This document shows positions 36,670 through 48,590 of a stretch of 64,000 bases of DNA, piece after piece. Below the pieces are notes generated by a model that was given only the letters and a program-made list of their open reading frames with translations, was not told where the DNA came from and did not search any database. This DNA comes from Phorcus lineatus (taxonomy: Eukaryota > Mollusca > Gastropoda > Trochida > Trochidae). Positions within the stretch are counted from its first letter, which is position 1. Every line of letters starts with the position of its first letter. The stretch covers positions 25,555,729 through 25,619,728 of the forward strand of contig OV121096.1 of assembly GCA_921293015.1 (NCBI GenBank), given 5' to 3'. A program made the position numbers and the translations under genes.

Positions 36670-37085
36670 GATATAAATTCAGAACATCTTAACTTTTCCT
36701 CTCCGAAAGACAAATATATGACAAATAATGTTTTTACATGAAAATCTAAAAACAGCCTCATAAAAACACAGAGGCCGAGATCAAACGTCCCATTTACATG
36801 GATACTAGTTATATAACCTAACAATAACTTTCAAATCCAAACTGACTTCCTGGCGGCTTTAGATAAGTCTCCAAAAATGCGTTTGGCTGTTTGACGCGCG
36901 CCACTGTCCGGTTTTCGATCAAAATTGCGACTTTGTAGCTTCGTATTGTCACTGTACAATACAAATTAGCTTTAAAATGAATATTTTTGGTAACAGTCGA
37001 TACTTTGCGATCAAATGACACCATTGATTGAGTTTGGCATATGTGACTTTATAAACTCACGGAGTGGCTTTTTTAAACTTCTCCC
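36670..37085. repeat. Dispersed repeat, copy 2 (of 8570-8960)
   Basis: It shares ordered words with 8570-8960, for example GATATAAATTCA, CCTGGCGGCTTTAG, GGTTTTCGATCA, GAGTTTGGCATATGTG and AAACTCACGGAGT. No coding potential was seen. Confidence 0.7.
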
Positions 37086-38430
37086 TACTGTAGGATCCAT
37101 ATGGAGCCGAGCAGACTTTGACATATCGACATGTCAATGTTATTTGTCCCTTCGAAATACATTTGACAAAAGTGAGTGACAAAGTCTCTTTAATCCTAAA
37201 AAAGTAAACATTTTCTGAATCACTATTCAATGGGCTTTCATATGATGAAAATAGTATTACTCTCAAAATATATTTTATAAAGAATTGATGAATTAAAAAT
37301 CTTCAACGTGTTTGTAATCACAAATCAACGAGCAGGTGCTCGTTTTTTATCCTTACAGTGATTTTACCAATCAAGTTAATAATGATCAGATGCATTTTCA
37401 AGTGCGTGAAATGTACATAGTTGTTGTATCATTTTGTTCAGAATATTCTATTTTAGCTTTCTGTCACGTTATGAGAGCAAATATTTCTTCGTTAGAAAGT
37501 TGTGGAGATAATGTGACTTTGTCAGTAAATCAAAAGATCAAAATATCGCTTTTTGATAAACATACTTAAAATAATCACCATATTTCACTTACGATTTTAA
37601 GGATCTCACATTCTTCCAAAATAAAAAAACTCATATGAATGAATTCTTTATCGATTTTTCTTCCGAGATATCACAATAATTCCAAAATGTCATAAAAAAT
37701 TTTTGGATTGTTTTTTACGACTATTTCAGACCGAATTAACGTAAATCCTACCACGCTTAGTTGCAAAAATGTATGCTGACTATAGTTTTAAATGGATTTT
37801 TTACAAGGTGAAAGTGATTTCTAGATATCTTGACTTGATAAACTCCGTAATCGGCGTGCCTACTTGCGCGTTATGACGAGGTCATCAAGTCTTTTTTATC
37901 CGACTTGTTTACTATTACAATGAAAGATGGACGTTAAAAAATAAGAAATAGTGATGCTAAATAATCATGTTTGAAACATAGAAAGGTGAATAGATTTCCT
38001 AAAATTGGGTGTAAATTTCTTAACGATTGATACGTTATTTGGTAAATTAATTTACCACCTTAATTTTTTTTCTGGTGCAAAATTTAATTCTGAACAAAAT
38101 GGTGTAAACAAATTCCTCTTAAAATGGTTATTGACGAAATAATCTGACTTAGAAAATGTAGTACAAAGTCTTGACCTGTGAATTTTTTCATTTCATTCAT
38201 CGACAAGTGGATATAAAAGCTACTTGAGAAAACTATTAGAATAATTAAAAAGAAATAATGACAATATTTAGTAATATTTTGATTTTTGATTAACAAATAT
38301 TATAATAAAGTAGAGAACAACTTTACATGAGGTATGCCCATGAGACGTAATTGTTAGAATTTTATAGTTTTGGTCCTCTCTGAAAAAAACTCCAAACAAT
38401 CCAGCAGGGAGGAGGTTAAGGATATAGACA
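37086..38430. other. Intergenic AT-rich sequence
   Basis: I see no gene, RNA or recognisable element. Open frames are at most about 77 codons and start without a supporting context. Confidence 0.4.
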
Positions 38431-38439
38431 TAGAGGATA

Positions 38440-38830
38440 TTTGACATTTCTCGTCGAATACCATAGATATCTCATCGAGTGAAGTAGAAATTCATATTTT
38501 CACGAGTGGCGTAGCCACGAGTGTAAATATATGATTTTCTACTTCACGAGTCAAATGTTGTATTTATTATGTTTCCCAAAACGGCGTAAATGTCCCTAAC
38601 TATATGAGCGCAGAAGCTAAAACACTTCGCTATCGCGGCCTTTGCATGGCGTCATTCAATTGTTTCATGACGTCACAGACGACGTCATATGATTGTTGCA
38701 TCATTTCACAGAGTAGAATACCATTTTTATTTCACTCATTGAAAATACGGGTTCTATTTTCACCGATAAATGGAATATTTCACCATTCGAAATATAATAA
38801 ATTTCAATTGCAAGTAAATAAATCTTTTAA
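38440..38830. mobile_element. Palindromic element with CRE-like sites, copy 1
   Basis: A near-perfect foldback at about 38478-38551 (GTGAAGTAGAAATTCATAT...TTCACGAGTGGC gta GCCACGAGTG...GATTTTCTACTTCAC) is followed by ATGACGTCACAG and GACGTCATATG at about 38667-38690. The same layout, a palindromic gene-free stretch plus TGACGTCA sites, appears at 45880-46160. It is probably a non-autonomous mobile element. Confidence 0.55.
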
Positions 38831-38938
38831 ATTCGTCTAACCAAGTTGTAACGCGGCTACTATTGTTACGTTTTATGATTTACTATTCACATTTTCAAAT
38901 TATTTTTATTGATTTGAATCTATAATTGATTTTCAAAA

Positions 38939-38995
38939 GGGGGGGGGGGGGGGGTCCGGACCCCCTGAACCCCCTTGGATCCGCCACTGGAGATA
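38939..38995. repeat. G-run and GTCCGGACCCCC repeat end
   Basis: A run of 16 G is followed by TCCGGACCCCCTGAACCCCC and TTGGATCCGCCACTGG, the terminus of a repeat family found widely in invertebrate genomes. Only this edge is visible. Confidence 0.6.
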
Positions 38996-39142
38996 AAACG
39001 ATATAAAGAATATGCTATGAGTTTTTGGAGATTTGAACTCTATGCTGTTTCCTCGAATTGGAGTTGTGTGACGGCTTTTTGGTTTTATTTAGAGTTACCG
39101 TTCTTGTCACAAATACTGGCGAGACTCAGGAAATAATCAAAT

Positions 39143-42100
39143 ATGGCTTGCAGGAAACTAGATGCTGTTCTCTCGCGGGAACTCGTTCAAAGTGTTGACA
39201 ACTTCTTGTTTGACTGTGACGGTAAACATGTATTGTTTTTCTTTCTTTTTAAACAAATTGAAACATACAAACCGAAGATATTCACTCAATAAAACAGAAA
39301 AGCAGATGACGTGAACGGCTGAACAAAAATTTATTGCTACAATCTCAATGAATATCAAGGCAAACAATGTCGGTTAAGAAATTAATCTAGATCCTGGATC
39401 AACAGTAACTGTGAAAAAATTATAATTGAGATTATTTGAGAATTTGAGACACTAATTATTTGTTTTAACTCATTGCTAATAAATTACAGTTTCTACAACA
39501 GTACACCACAGGGGCGTGTATCGCCGAAAATTATTATAATAATAATCATAATAATGAAAATGAAAAATAGTATCTCTTCTTTATAAATACTATATAGAAG
39601 AGATACCATTTTTTATTTTATTTTTATTACAGGGCTACAGATAAGATGCGGATCTGCGTAAATTATGCACGGGTAATTCATATATGCGCACTAAAAATGA
39701 AATCAATGAGTGACAGATACGCACAACTTTCCCAGAATACGAGTCAGATATTTGTATGCAGGAGTGATCGTGACCAGTCAAAAAAAGTTTAATTTCTACA
39801 TGTCTGATCTTTACATCTCAAATAGTAGCCAAATGGATGCCAACCTGTATGAAAACAAAGATTACTGAATTTATATTAGCTTAAATGTGTGGAAAATATA
39901 ATCAACGACTAACATCGAAAAATATGCAAACTTGAAATGAGAAACGATAAACCTTGAAAGACTCCTAATTTTTAACAAGGGTAAATTTTACTCCTCAATT
40001 TTTATTTTGAGGATTATACCTATGAAACTTTGAACTTTTGAAAAATCACTGAGCTGAGTTTTTGATATTTGTAGGTTTAAGGTTATTGAAAGTCAATGAT
40101 TCTTTGACACTAAAACTTAAACCTCAGTTAAAACCCTTCAGGATTTGAGAGTTTTAATTCATTGGAATATCTACAGTCTCTTAGAGAAAATTACTGATGT
40201 GTTTTGGTTGGCACTTTTAGGGGTGTTGTGGGATGGAAATGGTGCGATTCCAGGAAGCTTGGATACCGTCAAACATCTGAAGAGTATGGTAAGATTTAAT
40301 CATTATTGTCAATTTTTTAAATACTTTTGATAAAAAAAATGGTTCACCTCAATCTTATTAAAATAAACATGTTCAGAGGAATAAAAGTTTCAAAATATTG
40401 ACATCTTCGATCTTCCAACACATTTGGTCTGGGGCTTTCCTCTTCACACAATCTGACCGTGTCAATATTATATATATAAGTCAATATTTTGAAATTTGTA
40501 TTCACCCTAATGATATATTTTGAATAGTATATAAATAAATTTGTTAAATCTGAATTTTTTTCCTTAAGGTATAATACCATTGCCTTATCAAATTCAGATA
40601 AACCTTGTGGTGATTTCACTTTTCTTATAATCTAGCCTATATGATCTCAATAGATAGACATTATTTTCTTATCCAACAGGGGAAGAAAGTTTTCTACATC
40701 ACAAACAATAGTACAAGTACGCGTCAACAGTATGCGGAGAAGTGCAAGAAATACGGCTATGAGGCAGAAGAGGTAATTCCGTTTTACAAACCATTATCCT
40801 CGGTAACCTGGGGCTGAATTGTTAGAATCACAATATCCAATCTAGAATCAAAAGCACTCTATAATAGAGATTTTTGATTAGCTGAGAATTTAAAGGAATG
40901 AAACGATACACAACTACAGTAGTTGAACTGATGTATTATCTGCTTTCGGTGGATCGGCTAATTAGGTGTGTAATGTTGTGAAATGAAATATACTCAGCAA
41001 ACAAAGTTAAAGTTTATATAACCACAAACATATTTCACTATTTTCTTTAGAATATATGAATGTCTGATTACAATATTGTATAGTGCGTCAAAGGTCGCTA
41101 CTCAAATATGTTCTGTATGGTAATGAAAGCCATTTTTGAATGCCACGTTTTATGGGCCGCTTAGATCTATCTGGCCCCAAACCAGTGGATGCATGACTGG
41201 TCACAAGACCTTTTTGTAACATCATATACAGAATGCCTTGTGATCTAGTTCTATCGTAATAATATCACAGAGAAAAACACAATAATTAAAGATTTCAGAG
41301 AATGTTTTCCACTCAGTTAGATAAATCATTTGACGATGCGTTTGGTGTAAAAAAGATATCCACATCAATGATAATTAAGCAATTATTTAAGGCGGTATTT
41401 CAGTTGAAATAATGATGCGCCACTCTGTACAGTCTGTTTATTAAGTCACACCCGCGCAAATTTTATGACCCCTAGCCCAGGTGGGTTTTTCACAACCAAT
41501 AATTACGCTGTCTTAATGAAAGGCTATTTAAAGGTGTTTATTGGACAAATCAAGCCCAGTTCTTATTTTGTTAAAAAATCTTTGAAACAAAATCGAGAAG
41601 GGATAAGGTCGATGTTAGCGGTTGTTTAAGGACCACTCTTATTTTCAATATTGAGATATTCTAAATTTCATAAAATGATCCATATGATGCAAAGATATTT
41701 AGGGAGCCCTTAACTATTTTGTCGAGAATAAAATTATATAAATATGTACGTGGAATAAATATGAAAGTTGATTTTCTCATCAATGGATTTGATAATACTT
41801 AGGGATTACTGAATATTACTATTATTAGTTTTACTTAATATTACTTGCATCGTTACAATTTCTTTGAAATCGTATGATTTGTTCCAGCCCTAATGACTAA
41901 TTAATTTAAGGCTGGCATTATTTTCCCAACTTATCTTGGCATGCTCTTTAGGCTGCTGACACCGATCTTGATCTTGATGATGCTTGGCCGTAAGGTTTAA
42001 ATTAGCAAGTGATTGAGACTGGCTTGAGTGATGTCTTGTAGGGCAATTTGGCATTGTTACAGATTACACTAAAGTTCAAGTTGTATTTCACAGTCTAAGA

Positions 42101-44132
42101 TTGTTTTTGTTTGCCAGTCTTTCATTCCATTTTCATTACATAAAGAGGTATTTGGTATGAAAAATAATAACTTAACTTGATCAATTATCCTCAAACATTT
42201 TCTTGAAAATGTTTATTCAATGACATGATTTGAAGCTTCAAATGCATCATTATTGGCATTTAATGTATATAACATATTATTTTCTTTTTCAGGATGAAAT
42301 AGTGTGTACGGCTTATATTGGTGCTCTGTATTTGAAAAACAGTAATTTCTCTGGCAAGGTGTATCTTGTAGGCAACCCTGCTATGGCAGCTGAGTTGGAT
42401 AAAGTTGGCATCAAACATACTGGAGTCGGAGTGAGTAGACGTGTGAAAAAACCCAATTAATTCCATAACTCCTTAGAATTTTTTGGAAATGTAGAACAGA
42501 GAACTTATTTCATTTCTGGTTAAATCTTGTGTATTTAATATTCTGTTTAAGTAGAAATTAAGTATATTTCCTCATGTATATGCTACTATGGGATACAATG
42601 CAAAACATCCTGTGTATCATCATACTCCGCTATTGACTTTTAAAAGACTTATGTAAATTCGTTCGATACCATCTCTCTCCCGTGCATTTAATCTTACTTG
42701 TTTTTGTAGAAAAGATATCACACTCTTGCTCTTGTGATAATCCATTTGTAATGTCTGATAAATGTGGTTTCTTTGTGTTCAGCTGATTCATTTGTGTGTT
42801 ACTCAGGAATGGTATGAGTTTAATTTGATTAGGTATGCACATTGATTTCTTGATTTGATTTATTCATAAAAAATCAAATGACTTTGACATAAATGGTGTG
42901 TTCACAGCCAGACCAAGAGAACATTGATGGCTTTGTGCCTGATTGGCTTCAACAAACATTAGACCCTGAGGTTGGTTCAAGCTCATCATGTTTTTTAACT
43001 CGATATTCAATTGAATTCTGATAGATTTTGTTGTTTCTTATTATCCACATATATAATTACATTGTCCATGTTGTGCGAAAAATCTTAAATTCAAAGTTCT
43101 AATTCAAATTCATTACCCTTTCACCTTTATCAATACAGACACAAATATGTTTAGGAGGCTAATTTTAGGTGAAATGATTATGGTCGCCTGTAAAGAAGCT
43201 GCTGAAAAGAGTTTCATTTAAAACAATAACAGAGGTTGACAACAATAATATGTTTTTGGCAATGAATGGCGTTCTTTAACTTTCTTTGCAGATAAATTGT
43301 GTAATGGTTGGGTTTGACAAGTATTTGAGTTATCCCAAGATTATCAAAGCATCAAGTTACCTGCAGAGAAAGGATTGTCTATTTCTTGGTACTAACGAGG
43401 ACACACACCTACCAGCCAGCGGAGATATAACAATACCAGGTGAGTTATTACAATACCAGGTGAGATATAATAATATCAGATGAGATATAACATTACCAGA
43501 ATATATATATATATATATATACACGAGCAGCATAGCCAGAAAACCGTTAGAAAAGGCATGCAACTGCAGACAAAAAGATAATTGCCCACTCAAAGGAAAC
43601 TGCTTAACGAGTGATGTAATTTACAAAGCTACTGTCTCCTCTCAAGCAGAAACAGTGTCATACATTGGTTTGGTTAGCGGCCCCTTCAAAAGCAGGTACA
43701 ACAACCATACAAAATCTTTCAGGAACGAAAAATATGAGAAAGAAACTGAACTGTCAAAATACATTTGGAAATTAAAGAGAAACAACACTAATTTCAAAAT
43801 TGACTGGCAAACTGTGAAGAAATCTAACACAAATAGACGAGACTCTGGCTTATGCAACCTGTGTTTAGAGGAGAAGCTCGAAATTCCCAGCTGCAGCAGT
43901 GACAACCTAAACAAAAGAACTGAACTCCTCTCAAGCTGTAGACATGGGAAGAAGCCAAGCCGGGCTAGAATCAAATAAGCTGACAATCTTCGTGTTGTAC
44001 ATTATGCCTGAAGATCGCCACCATGGTGTGCGTGAAACTCAGAGTAGCATGAAATAAAACTGTGTATTTACATATATGTATCTTTGCTCTACTTCACTGT
44101 ATTGAGCTCTCTGCATAGTGAAAGAATAACAC

Positions 44133-44216
<84 letters not shown>

Positions 44217-45818
44217 CAATACATGTTCCAGCGAGATATAACAATACATGGTAAGATATAACAATACCAGTTGAGAAATATCAATACCAAGTGAGATATA
44301 ACAATAAAAGGAGATATATGACAAAACCAGATCAGATATAACAACACCAGGCAAGAAATAGCTATACCTGATGAAATATATCAATACAATATGAGATATG
44401 ATAAAACCATATCAGGTATTACAATTCCAGGCAAGCAATACCGGTGAGATTAACAATACTAAGTGAGATATTATCATACTAGATGAGATATTAAAATACT
44501 AGGTCATATATAGGAATGCAAGATGAGATATGTCCATACCAGATTTTTTATTTATATTCAGGAGTTAAACTTTTTATTGGTTAGTATCTTAGAGGGGTGT
44601 GAATTATTTCTAATCATAGATTTGGACTAAAATATAAACTTTTTTCAACAAACATTTTTCTCACCTTTAAGAAATAATTCTCTTTGGAGGGAAACAAAAT
44701 TGAATATATTGCAAATGCCTAATCACAGATATAAGTTCTTGAAGACAATACAATATATTACTAAATAATCAGCATAGTACTTAATTAATACAAAGATTTC
44801 AGTTGATGAAACAAACATTCACCTATTTTTCCAGGAACAGGAACAATGGTTCACGCAGTTAAACTACCGAGTCGCAGAGAACCGACTATAGTGGGTAAAC
44901 CTGAGAAAACCATGTTTGAAGTTCTTCAGAAGGCCCACAATCTTGACCCGGCTAAGTGTTGCATGGTAGGAGATAGGTACGAATAAATTTACTTCATTCA
45001 ATTACAGAGGTCTTGTTAGAGGAATCTGCAAACACTTCTGTCATGATAATATTTGAGAATTAAATATTTCACAATTGCAAAGGATCCCATGTTTTGACTT
45101 ACAAAAATGGTTCTTCTTTGCCCTCTCAAAAGCGGTCAGCTTGGTCAAAATGTGTTTTTAGATCTAATATTAAATTTATTGAAGTTGAAAAAATATTAAT
45201 AACTGTCATGTGACATATCTTGAATGAATCAAGAAGTTTGAGCTATGTGAGATCAGGTTTGTACACAAACAAATTCTAGAAAAATGGAAAATATATGAAA
45301 CATTTATCTAATAAACATGATTGAATGATGAAATTATGAAAAAAAAGAAGGAAAAAAAATGAAATCAAAGCAGTACTGAGGAAATGTTTAGGGATGTTCG
45401 GGGGGCGGTTAAAGTAATAAAGAAAATATTTTGCCACAAAAAAAAAAAAAAAAAAAGGATTGAATGATGTATTTGAATATTTGATACTCGATTCTAGCAT
45501 AAAGAAATCCTGTTGACTGACATCAAAATTTTCCATTATCAATCAAATGTTTACATTTATGAATCAACAATACTATCCAAATATATAACAGGGATTTTGT
45601 TGTTATAATTCTCTTCCCATTCTTATTCTAGAATTAACACTGATATAGCCCTAGCGAAGGTCTGTGGTCTAAAGTCCCTGCTAGTACTGAGTGGAGTGAC
45701 CTCATTGGACATGGTCAAGGGAGATAACTCTGTCTTCAGACCAGAAGAGTTACCTGACTTGTACACTTCCTGTCTGGGAGATCTGGAGATGATGCTGCAG
45801 CAATTTAGTTCCAAATGA
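39143..45818 (+). CDS. PGP: PGP-like HAD phosphatase (phosphoglycolate / glycerol-3-phosphate phosphatase; complete, 8 exons)
   Basis: Coding exons: 39143-39221, 40221-40288, 40680-40772, 42293-42430, 42908-42970, 43292-43439, 44835-44976, 45632-45818. Phases agree throughout and give 305 aa (human PGP 321, PDXP 296). HAD motif I is FDCDGVLW with the nucleophile and acid/base aspartates, split between exons 1 and 2; motif II is ITNNS; motif III is the lysine of VGKP; motif IV is GDRINTDI. Between motifs II and III lies a C2-type cap ([36 protein letters not shown]). The product is expected to be a cytosolic Mg-dependent enzyme clearing 2-phosphoglycolate or glycerol 3-phosphate. PDXP (pyridoxal phosphatase) is the alternative; TAYIGALYL and the [10 protein letters not shown] stretch look closer to PGP. 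Exon 6 ends at the head of a 20-bp tandem array and intron 6 carries a Penelope-like fragment. An AATAAA at 46236-46241 may end the transcript. Confidence 0.92.
39630..40015. mobile_element. CAGGGCT-TIR MITE, copy D (right end missing)
   Basis: It starts CAGGGCTACAGATAAGATGC and follows the other copies through CATGTCTGATCTTTACATCTC and CCTCAATTTTTATTTTGAGGA, then leaves the family before the terminal TTATCTGGAGCCCTG. It sits in PGP intron 1 beside a small hairpin (about 39568-39615, AGTATCTCTTC / GAAGAGATACC). Confidence 0.75.
43420..43499 (+). repeat. 20-bp minisatellite from the PGP exon 6 end and donor, proximal part
   Basis: The last 20 bases of exon 6 (ending GATATAACAATACCAG) are followed, with exact 20-bp periodicity, by three more copies: GTGAGTTATTACAATACCAG, GTGAGATATAATAATATCAG and ATGAGATATAACATTACCAG. 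The real 5' splice site (CCAG|GTGAGT) is the boundary between the first two units. The array is then interrupted at about 43500 by a TA run and a retroelement. Confidence 0.92.
43500..43521. repeat. (TA)n run, left side of the Penelope-like insertion
   Basis: About eleven TA dinucleotides separate the proximal minisatellite from the retroelement fragment. Confidence 0.9.
43523..44137 (+). mobile_element. 5'-truncated Penelope-like retroelement with GIY-YIG endonuclease domain
   Basis: An open frame runs from about 43536 to a stop ending at 43978. It begins [11 protein letters not shown], continues [18 protein letters not shown], then has the GIY-YIG core [20 protein letters not shown], then [12 protein letters not shown], and ends with [11 protein letters not shown] and [13 protein letters not shown]. 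This order (Cys-rich linker, GIY-YIG nuclease, CNLC...E, LSSCRH) is typical of the C-terminus of endonuclease-bearing Penelope-like elements. The reverse transcriptase is missing, so the copy is dead on arrival. About 160 bp of 3'UTR follows. It lies in PGP intron 6, in the sense orientation. Confidence 0.85.
44139..44215. repeat. (TA)n microsatellite, right side of the Penelope-like insertion
   Basis: About 38 TA dinucleotides after a GTGTGT start. Open frames across it on the minus strand are repeats of YI residues and are not genes. Confidence 0.95.
44214..44545 (+). repeat. 20-bp minisatellite of the PGP exon 6 junction, distal part
   Basis: About 16 diverged units resume after the insertion, each close to 20 bp and built on GTGAGATATAACAATACCAG. 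Several keep a donor-like core, such as ATGGTAAGATATA and CCGGTGAGATTA. Divergence increases away from the insertion, and the array ends near CATACCAGATTTTTT. Confidence 0.85.
45439..45456. repeat. Poly-A run
   Basis: Eighteen A residues in the last PGP intron, possibly the tail of an unrecognised retroposed fragment. Confidence 0.7.
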
Positions 45819-45874
45819 TGACTGTTGATACTAGGAACATATATAGAGGATACTAAACGACCTTCCATTTAATA

Positions 45875-46160
45875 CTATTTTTATTAAACGAGTTAATGAT
45901 AAGTATAAAACGAGCGAAAGCGAGTTTGATACCAAATCATTAACGAGTTTAACCTCAGTTTGACCTCAGTAATCAAGCATTATTACCGAAACCGTACTGA
46001 ACGAAGCATTTCCGCGACTAAGCCGCCATTGAGACGTCGGTGCCAAGATTGTGACGTCACAACCACACGATATTATGACGTCATACGGGGAGCGGTGTTA
46101 CACTAGTTTAATATCGCCGTATAATTATTACACTGCGGTATCTTACACGGGCGAGTAATA
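45875..46160. mobile_element. Palindromic element with CRE-like sites, copy 2
   Basis: TTATTAAACGAGTTAATGAT at the left is mirrored locally by ATCATTAACGAGTTTAA, with AAACGAGCGAAAGCGAGTTT between. It is followed by TGTGACGTCACAAC and TATGACGTCATAC and ends near CGAGTAATAAATG. It resembles the layout at 38440-38830. It lies just past the PGP stop codon and so may be part of the 3'UTR. Confidence 0.5.
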
Positions 46161-46241
46161 AATGAATATATTTTTTATCTTAAAGTGCTCTCAGGGAGAG
46201 AATTACTATCTTTGGCCATTTTAGGAATGATATGAAATAAA

Positions 46242-48450
46242 GAATGGCTGATCCTATATTAATTCATAACAAACCTCAGATATGCTTCATATAATGATAT
46301 CATTTCTACAAATTTACAAATGAAGAAATATTACACTAGTCAGCAATTGAAAGGAATTTTACAGTTGTAGTACTAATAAATGGCTTCAGTTGTTTATGTT
46401 TTTCTTTCTTACACTCAGTTACATGCTTGTAATGAATTGTAAAATAATATTGTATTGTTGTGTATTAACAGAAATGTCGCCTCTAAATTAATTCCCACTT
46501 AGAATATCAAGACATTACTCTCCCTTTTAAATTGTTATGCTTGCGCATTACCAGTATTTGAAATACTTTTAGTCTGTTCTCAGTACCTTTTTTGGTATAT
46601 TTATAAAGAAATCAAACTTTCTAAATTTGTATAGGCCTTGCATTGTAAAAAAGCTTACGATAATGATAAGCGTTTGTGCCATCAGAGATTCACTATCTTA
46701 TGTAAACCAGTTGTCCTCTTACAACAATCTCATTAAAATGATATCTAAATTGCTCCACTAGTAACATTACGCATGTAGATCTCACCAGGCTCAGTTACCC
46801 GAGCTGTCAGGTTTGCCTCTGACATAATTCAAGTCTCATTCAGCAAGTTCGCCTCGTAATCTAGGGTGCAGGCAAATTTTATTTAGCTTGTACGCTTTTC
46901 AGCACTTGGTAACCAAACATTTTCGACTGTTTTCCGAATGTCAAACTGCCTAAATATCTGAATGAATGTATTTGATGTACTTTTTTACTTTTTACCCTAG
47001 CTTGTTTTTTTAGACAAAAAAGTCAAATCGAAAGTTATGAAGTTATCTTTCGCAAAGCAAACTCTGCATCTGCAATAAGAGGTTTCCTGATAATTATATA
47101 TAAGTCATATGCTAATGACATTGACCCTTGTTTCGTCAAAGACTGACATGTTATAAGTAACTCTGCCGGGTTGTTATTCAATTAACGGTCATATGTAAAT
47201 CACTTCAACTTGTTCTCTGTAAAATGGAAAAAATTATAAGAGTTTCAACTTCAAATAGCGAAGTTACTTGCCATCTCGTTCAAGAGACGCGCATGGTGAT
47301 TGCTTGAAGGTTTCTGCAGCAAGCCAATGAAATTTAGAGGTTAAATTGAGGCAAAGGTTAAACTGTAAAGGACCTTGGTGAGATCTATGATCTGCGTAAC
47401 GTAATCCAGCAATATTAGATTGTATTTTAATGAGATTGCCTCTAACAGTATCCTAAAGTATGTATAGTGAGAGTGCTCTCCCTTGGACTGTGGATCAAAC
47501 ATGCAAACTCAGTCAGAGTGCCTACCCTTTAAGTAACTCTTCAATCGCAGGGGCATTGTTATCATGTTTCAGGACGCCATTGATAACCTTGAACTTGAAG
47601 CTTCGTTTTCATACAAAGAAATTTTTTTGTAGAGTATGTTTTAAAAGTTAGGTGTATAAATATTAGAAAAGTTGGTGGAAATTGCTTAAAATTTACTTTT
47701 TTATGAGATAGGCAATTGATTTACAAATTAATATGTTTCTTTAATGCAAGGGAAACTTTAAAATCACGAAAATAATTGTTTGGCAAACTCTTTCCTTGAG
47801 TTGTTGTTTTGTGAATCCTACCAGTTTGGAGTTTCACTTATAGAGCGTGACAACAATTGGGAGTTACAAATTGAGTGCAGTACGTTTTTTGGCTATTAGT
47901 TGCCACCTTCATTAGATTTACTGAAATGACTAAATATATGGCCCAAAAAATAAAGGCATCAAAAATCTGTTTTCTCCTTCAACTTTGTTAGTTTTGTCCC
48001 TAATACATGAAATATAAAGTGTCTATCTTCACTAAAATTGAAGTGTGTTGAATATGTAAAAAAAAAGATAAATCTATGAAATTTTATGTTAATGTTTAAG
48101 TATTTTGAATTTCATCAACAAACAAGGCTGGAGAGTGCATGCTTTCTTCTATGTTATTTATCCCCGATTATTGATTTTTTATTGAAATTATGCAATATTG
48201 TTATGTTTTTGTTTTACTTAAGTGAGTGTTTTTCCTACTTATTGTAATGGCATTATGATTGTAATCCTTTTTCAAAGGGAAATGTTTTTGAAATATATAT
48301 AGAATTTATGAATAAATACAATATTTTGAGATTTTTAGCGAATGCTTTTTTGATTTCCTTTATTTATTCATCTTTTAATTTGAAACGTTGACATGTCATT
48401 CTTGTTTTATTTGAGTGTGTGGTCTCATTTATCTATTTGTAAAATCTGAA
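46242..48450. other. Intergenic AT-rich sequence
   Basis: No gene, RNA or recognisable mobile element was found. Open frames are at most 63 codons. Confidence 0.4.
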
Positions 48451-48454
48451 ATGT

Positions 48455-48590
48455 TACCCTCAGTAACATGTTTCAACTGGGTTATGTTATAATCATAAAC
48501 TAATAACATACCTTATAAACGGAAATGTCCCCTTCAATTTCGTTTCCACAAATTACACCCGATAGGTCTGTCCTTTTAAATTTCCTATAA
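48455..48590. repeat. Dispersed repeat shared with 10330-10465
   Basis: CCCTCAGTAACATGTTTCAACTGGGTTATGTTATAATCAT and the following CTAATAACATACC, GGAAATGTCCCC and TTCGTTTCCACAAA appear in the same order as at 10330-10465. No coding content is seen. Confidence 0.75.

Noticed and set aside
44039-44384. Minus-strand frames of about 100 codons with YIYIYI repeats
   Set aside because: They are the translated TA microsatellite and 20-bp minisatellite.
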